Under the pieces are notes generated by a model. It did no database searches. It saw only the letters and a list, made by a program, of their open reading frames with translations, and was not told where the DNA came from. Of a stretch of DNA of 12,529 nt, positions 8,413-12,529 are shown piece by piece. The stretch is from Cyclostephanos tholiformis (taxonomy: Eukaryota > Bacillariophyta > Thalassiosirophyceae > Thalassiosirales > Thalassiosiraceae), in NCBI GenBank assembly GCA_036939975.1, contig JALLPB010000850.1, positions 1-12,529 on the forward strand, written 5' to 3'. The position numbers and the translations under genes were made by a program. Every line of letters begins with the position of its first letter. Position 1 is the stretch's first letter.

Positions 8413-10725
8413 TTATTTGAAACATGTTGCTTTTAGTTGGTTTGCCAATTCCAACTCCCATGGACTAATGGCTGCGCACCTTGCTGGTGGCGCTTTGCCA
8501 TAATATAGCTGGAATAATTCGGCCGGGTTCATCTTTCTCGTCCCGGAATATAGGTTCACGAATTTCGAGTTCATGTACGTCACATACAGAACGCCAAATT
8601 TTTGCCATCGGCGGGGTGAGCAGAGTGCCGGATCCCCTTGTATGATCACCAACTCCTCCCTCGCAATGAGACCAGGTGTATGAGAAACTGTGAACAAGGC
8701 CGCGCGTCGCCTCAACAACGATACCAATTCGTAATCCTCCATCAAACATTGATTCGGGAATCCTCCAAGAAAATGGAATATGCACGCATGCATTGACAGG
8801 ACTTGATCTCCATAAGGCAGCGAATAAAGATACGTTCGTAGATTGGCGGTGGTCTCGACCGCCTTGATGCCTGGTGGAAAGTACGGGGTAGTGGAATTAG
8901 GATCACCCTCGAATGGCATGGACAATCCTTCCTTAGAAGTATCAATGCCGAAAGAGAAAGCGCACGAATTCGCACGTGCGACATTCGATGCGATCAATTC
9001 ATCGTCGTTTTTGTAGTTGTCGTGGTCCAACGCACGCACGATCCTATCATCCCAATGAAGAGGGAGCATCGTGTCCGAGTGGCAGAACGTCAATATCCGG
9101 CCGGACGCGACGGACGCGCCGAAGTTAAGACACGGCCCGCGTCCGCCCCCTGACACATGGGCGAATATGGACAAACGACCCCAAAAGCGTTTGCCATCGC
9201 ATGCGTCGACGCCGCTCACGCTTCTCCCTCCGCCTGCCGGGGGCAGCAGGAGCGACTCCAAATCGCTGCATCGGCCCGCGTCAACGATGACAACTTCCAC
9301 CCCATTCGGATCACGGGCCTTCTCGAGGGCACACAGCAATTTTATGCGCAGATGCGAACCCTTCTCTTGATAGGCCGGTACGATGAGCGATATGCGGTAG
9401 GTGTCATTCACGGCATCGTCGTTGATGCGAACCTCGTTCACGGCCACCGCGATCGGAACCACGCCATCGCCATCGGAAGAAGGTGGCAAAGGACGACTGC
9501 GATATGACCTCGTCTCCTCCACCGATGGCAGGACGAGGAAGTGTCTCCACAACCTCGTGAGTCGTCGTAGTAATTCATCATTCGGGTATTGTCTGATCAG
9601 CGTGGTCATCGCATTCGCGGGCGTTCGCGTACGAGCGCGATCGTCATCGACCCTCGACGCATCGCTGGACGACGAAGGCATCGTCGTCGGAGTAATGTCG
9701 AACGTTGACGGATTGTACGGGCGCATCGCGAGCGATGCCAGCCTCCGGCAGATTCCGTCGCGACGGAGGACGCCCACGAGGGCGACATCGGCCTCGTTCC
9801 TGAGCGGTGCGAGGGAATTTTGATTCGCATAGTCGTAGTCAGCATCGTCGTTTTCGTCATTGTCATCATCGTCTTCATCGTCGTTTTCATCGTTGTTGCT
9901 ATCGTCGTCCTCGGGATTGATTGACGTTGACGACCGATCGTCGTCCACGCATTCGTCCTTCATCGCGCGCATCGACGAAGGCGCCGTCGTCGTTCGCGGC
10001 AATAATACCTCCGGATACTTGCTCTCGAGGAGGCGACGTAGGGTCAGATAACGCTCGTGCGGCGATATCCTATCCAATTCAGATCGGCTGTGTGTGGTCA
10101 GAGGTATCCACGACGTCGTGGGGTCGTCGTTTCTCATTCCGGCATCGTCCCAACGAGGGGGCTTGCGGCGAGGGTCGTCGTCGTGCCCCCCGACCCGCGT
10201 CGTTCGTCTCGTCGTCATTGGTCTCCGTTGATGATTCGACCCACCACAGTCTTTGTCGTAATAATCATCGTCGTCGTCGTCTTCGTCTCCGCTGCGATGA
10301 TGCGTCGATTTTACGCGACATACCGCCGCCGTCCATCCCCGCCGGCCGATGGTCATCCCCCGAACAACGAGACGCCGAGCACGACTGTAGATGCCTCGGC
10401 CGAATGCGCGACGGCTACGTTCCCATCCCCACCATCCCCCCGGGCGGAAAGGGGGGGAACGATGATAGTATCGGTGGGACGATATCGACTTGCAATAGTG
10501 ATACCCCGACACGGCCAGGCACATGAGGCACAATCCCCAAGCCAATGCGGATTCGACGCAATGCGGGAGCGACGTGCCCGGTCCGCCGATGAGATTGCGG
10601 TGACGATCACGGCGATGAGGAGGGGACGATGACGATTCGTCGTCGTCACCGACGTCGTCGACGTCGTCGACGTCAATCCCCCCCGCGACGTCGTCCTCCG
10701 TGTCTTCCCCAACCTCCCGCCTCAT
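8413..10725 (-). CDS. Membrane-anchored family-2 glycosyltransferase (TIGR04283-like domain)
   Basis: A 770-residue uninterrupted frame. The start is the first ATG after an in-frame TGA (10795-10797) and has A at -3. Residues 1-52 are acidic then basic. Residues 56-75 are hydrophobic (SALAWGLCLMCLAV) and would act as a signal anchor, suggesting a type II membrane protein of the ER or Golgi. Residues 77-440 are low-complexity, with Asp-rich tracts at 147-159 and 272-298. The domain at 445-743 has a GT-A fold pattern: ISLIVPAYQEK (445-455), VEVVIVDAG (476-484), GRGPCLNFGASVASGRILTF (528-547) and CHSDT (548-552, in the DXD-like position). PYGDQ (637-641), LGGFP (653-657), LMEDYEL (661-667, with the probable catalytic Glu-Asp) and PRRWQKFGV (704-712) follow. 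This order matches the bacterial TIGR04283 (rSAM/selenodomain-associated) transferase group. Donor and acceptor are unknown. Introns in the 5' part cannot be excluded. Confidence 0.85.
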   Translation of the reverse strand: MRREVGEDTEDDVAGGIDVDDVDDVGDDDESSSSPPHRRDRHRNLIGGPGTSLPHCVESALAWGLCLMCLAVSGYHYCKSISSHRYYHRSPPFRPGGWWGWERSRRAFGRGIYSRARRLVVRGMTIGRRGWTAAVCRVKSTHHRSGDEDDDDDDYYDKDCGGSNHQRRPMTTRRTTRVGGHDDDPRRKPPRWDDAGMRNDDPTTSWIPLTTHSRSELDRISPHERYLTLRRLLESKYPEVLLPRTTTAPSSMRAMKDECVDDDRSSTSINPEDDDSNNDENDDEDDDDNDENDDADYDYANQNSLAPLRNEADVALVGVLRRDGICRRLASLAMRPYNPSTFDITPTTMPSSSSDASRVDDDRARTRTPANAMTTLIRQYPNDELLRRLTRLWRHFLVLPSVEETRSYRSRPLPPSSDGDGVVPIAVAVNEVRINDDAVNDTYRISLIVPAYQEKGSHLRIKLLCALEKARDPNGVEVVIVDAGRCSDLESLLLPPAGGGRSVSGVDACDGKRFWGRLSIFAHVSGGGRGPCLNFGASVASGRILTFCHSDTMLPLHWDDRIVRALDHDNYKNDDELIASNVARANSCAFSFGIDTSKEGLSMPFEGDPNSTTPYFPPGIKAVETTANLRTYLYSLPYGDQVLSMHACIFHFLGGFPNQCLMEDYELVSLLRRRAALFTVSHTPGLIAREELVIIQGDPALCSPRRWQKFGVLYVTYMNSKFVNLYSGTRKMNPAELFQLYYGKAPPARCAAISPWELELANQLKATCFK

Positions 10726-11274
10726 TTCGTCGTTCCCTACTATTAATACCCAGGGCCCCTTCCGTTGAATTAGCGTCGGATCCTGTATTTTACCTCATCC
10801 ACTGCATGCAACACCGTGTCGTTTCCCCAACCGCCGTGGCCCGTGGCCCCCCTCCTCCTCCCTCCATCCTCTCTCACCTTCTCTTTTTCTACTGAATCTC
10901 GGGCGAATCGACGAAGAAAGCGGGTGGGCGGCGGGGAGCGTATGTTTTATTAGGTAGCGGGCCGGCCCTGTCGGGGGGATAATAGAGTCCCGATCTTATC
11001 TACCTATGGTACCATACCTACCATATATCCAGCTTTCCCTCCGAAACGTTCGTCTGTCTGGGCGGGGGCGGGCGAGGTTGAGGGAATTTTTTTATTTTGT
11101 AAAACCACTAACATAATAGAAAAATAGAGAGAGATGTAAAATATGTTGCTACTACGAATGTTATGTCATGTACTACTAGTACTCCGATGATTCTTCGAAT
11201 TGTCTTGGGTCTAGACTATATCCTTGAGAATTCCAGGAGATATCCCCCCGCGGATGCCGTCTTACAACATCATT
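10726..11274. other. Intergenic region upstream of the glycosyltransferase gene
   Basis: About 550 bp with no recognisable protein on either strand. On the minus strand this is the presumed promoter and 5' untranslated region of the glycosyltransferase gene. A TATTAATA-like stretch lies about 15 bp before the ATG, too close to be a convincing TATA box. A perfect 12-bp palindrome TATGGTACCATA is at 11005-11016. Positions 11081-11130 form an AT-rich island in otherwise GC-rich DNA. I saw no methyltransferase G-x-G-G motif here that would continue the fragment at 11275-12104. Confidence 0.5.
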
Positions 11275-12104
11275 TTAGATCGTCGATTGGTTACATCCAT
11301 CCTCCTCCTCCGCATGCTCCTCCTCCTCCTCCTCCTCCTCCTCATTTGCATCTTCCTCCTCCAATTCGCGTATCCCGGACGTCAGGATGAATCCCAACAT
11401 CGCGTCGATGTTCGCGAGCTTGATGGCCGATCGGTTGACAAATTGCGACAATCCCCCCCCATCTCCACCGCGTGGTTGTCCAATGTCATGGCCTATGGCC
11501 GTCCTCGTAATCCGCCGATGACCACCCCCTCCTCCCCCATCCCATCTCTCTCTCTCCTCCCCGCCCCCGTCGTCCCGAGCGATTCGTACGGATTGCACGC
11601 CGATCGTGCCAACCGGAATTCACGCATCGGCGTGGTGGTGGCGATCATCGTCCTCCTCCTCCTCCTCGTAGTCGTAGTCATCGTCGTCATCGCGTCCACC
11701 TCGTCGACTGCGCCGCGATGATTCCCCCGTCGATTATTGATGACGTACGCGCAAGCCTCCGCGGATGGCCTTAGTTCGCGTTTCGTCCTTTCCAATGATT
11801 GGAGCAATTCGTCATACGGCGCGGAGGTTGGCCGTTGCGTCATCGTCGCGATCGGACGTCCGGCTGCGTTGTGTTCCGCACGATCGTCGTCGCGAATAGA
11901 CGCTCGATGGCATCGGTGACGGAATATCCACGTCGCCCCTCCGGGGAACCAGCTTGATCTTACATCGACGACGGGACGATGATCGTCATCGTCGCGACCG
12001 CAACAACGGGCGGGGGGGGGGGTGAAGTCGCGGTCCGCCGGTCTCGTTTTCGTCGTCGCGGCATCCCCGCCTCGTGTGAATGTGCATCTAGTCGTTGCGG
12101 TGTG
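11275..12104 (-). pseudogene. Fragment of a CMTR1-like mRNA cap 2'-O-methyltransferase
   Basis: Two minus-strand frames carry adjacent blocks of one family. The first, open for about 203 codons (12104 down to a TAG at 11493), contains APYDELLQSLERTKREL and then LARSACNPYESLG (11612-11574). The second, ending at a TAA at 11275, contains FVNRSAIKLANIDAML near 11445-11390. In eukaryotic CMTR1/FtsJ-type cap methyltransferases the NPYE and F-(L/V)-N-R-(A/S)-A-x-K-x-A-N-x-D blocks lie only a few residues apart. Here 146 bp separate them and the frame changes within purine-rich repeats. No GT-AG pair I could find joins them in frame. After the second block come a poly-Glu run and a stop, and the SAM-binding G-P-G-G-F-S-E region is absent down to 10726. 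It is therefore most likely a truncated pseudogene. A missed intron or an assembly error are alternatives. There is no ATG in the first frame before 11843. Confidence 0.65.
11317..11343. repeat. CTC trinucleotide microsatellite (nine units)
   Basis: Nine perfect CTC units, preceded by an interrupted run from 11301. On the minus strand they encode nine Glu in a row in the second methyltransferase frame. This is the longest pure trinucleotide run seen in the window and is likely polymorphic. Confidence 0.85.
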
Positions 12105-12470
12105 TCATTGACCTCCCCATTGGATGAGGCCGTCACCGAACAAGGGGCCAAATCATATCAACCGATGCTTTGCCTCTTCCTCCGTTGGGTTAGGCCATGT
12201 CCTCCCTCGTGACTGCCACCACCGCTGTCTTCCTCCTCTCTTCTCCCCTCCCCTCACTAACTTTTTGATTGTTGTGTCAATCAGCTCGCCCCCCACGTCC
12301 CCCCTTCATCACGGAGGCGGTGAATGGTGAGGCGGAGGCGGACATGACGATGATCATGGCCGCATCCGGCGGTCGTCATCATCCCCGCCTTTGTCCGGGT
12401 CGGAGGAGTTTTGGTGGGTTGGCTGGTTGGTTGTTGCGTTCTGCTTGCTGTGGCGCGCGCCAGCCTTGCC
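12105..12470. other. GC-rich stretch without a recognisable gene
   Basis: Frames of 60-80 codons exist on both strands, but none resembles a known family. Their composition is dominated by Arg, Pro and Thr, as expected from GC-rich DNA. If the methyltransferase fragment at 11275-12104 had an upstream exon on the minus strand, it would lie here or beyond the window edge. None was recognised. Confidence 0.45.
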
Positions 12471-12529
12471 ACTTGCCAATGCTTTTAGTCACTAGCTACG
12501 TATGTAGCTAGTACTAAAAACGTACAAGT
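12471..12529. repeat. Strong inverted repeat at the window edge
   Basis: The core arms ACTAGCTAC (12491-12499) and GTAGCTAGT (12504-12512) pair perfectly around a 4-bp loop. TTTTAGT (12483-12489) pairs with ACTAAAA (12513-12519), leaving one bulged C at 12490. The outer ACTTG (12471-12475) also pairs with CAAGT (12525-12529). It may be a short palindromic mobile element or the terminal repeat of a larger one that continues outside the window. Confidence 0.7.

Noticed and set aside
9921..10632. Plus-strand open frames of 191 and 201 codons antisense to the glycosyltransferase gene
   Set aside because: They overlap the minus-strand coding region and are rich in Arg, Ser and Pro. They read as frame shadows of the repetitive GC-rich codons and show no family motif.
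10736..10745. TATTAATA as a TATA box for the glycosyltransferase gene
   Set aside because: It lies only about 15 bp before the ATG, leaving almost no 5' untranslated region; there is no supporting evidence.
11224..11721. 165-codon plus-strand frame with Leu-rich stretches resembling membrane segments
   Set aside because: The Leu runs come from CTC/CTT microsatellite sequence. The opposite strand carries the recognisable methyltransferase blocks.

Overview
This window looks like nuclear DNA of a eukaryotic microbe, most plausibly a diatom or related stramenopile. Three things suggest this. There is a decayed Ty1/copia-type LTR retrotransposon of a kind I associate with diatom genomes. There is a type II membrane glycosyltransferase with long Asp-rich low-complexity inserts. 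There is also a fragment of an mRNA cap methyltransferase, a eukaryote-specific function. The taxonomic placement is inference; the window has no rRNA or other marker gene.

Layout. Positions 1-471 are flanking DNA with no recognisable gene. Positions 477-6516 hold one complete but thoroughly broken copia element. It has a 132-bp 5' LTR and a 150-bp 3' LTR, both TG...CA, flanked by a perfect 5-bp target-site duplication (GTTAG). Inside, gag, protease, integrase, reverse transcriptase and RNase H remnants follow in copia order, all interrupted by stops and frameshifts. The integrase-RT spacer has been invaded by an AT-rich foldback element of about 0.8 kb (3864-4676), built of nested hairpins in opposite orientations. 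Positions 6522-8412 are AT-rich intergenic DNA with a 105-bp hairpin, a TAGAAT-type foldback and a 62-bp tandem duplication.

At about 8410 the composition changes sharply to GC-rich and CpG-rich. Here lies the one apparently intact gene, on the minus strand (8413-10725). It encodes a 770-residue protein with a predicted signal anchor, long acidic linkers and a C-terminal family-2 glycosyltransferase domain resembling the bacterial TIGR04283 group. Further upstream, also on the minus strand (11275-12104), are two out-of-frame pieces of a CMTR1-like cap 2'-O-methyltransferase. They carry the NPYE and FVNRSAIKLANID blocks but not the SAM-binding catalytic part, so I call this a pseudogene or gene fragment. 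The window ends in a strong inverted repeat (12471-12529).

There is no operon-like cooperation here. The main stories are layered transposon decay (foldback inside copia), CpG-type mutation of the element against a CpG-rich gene zone, and an unusual eukaryotic membrane-anchored version of a bacterial-type glycosyltransferase. I found no convincing new multi-gene system.
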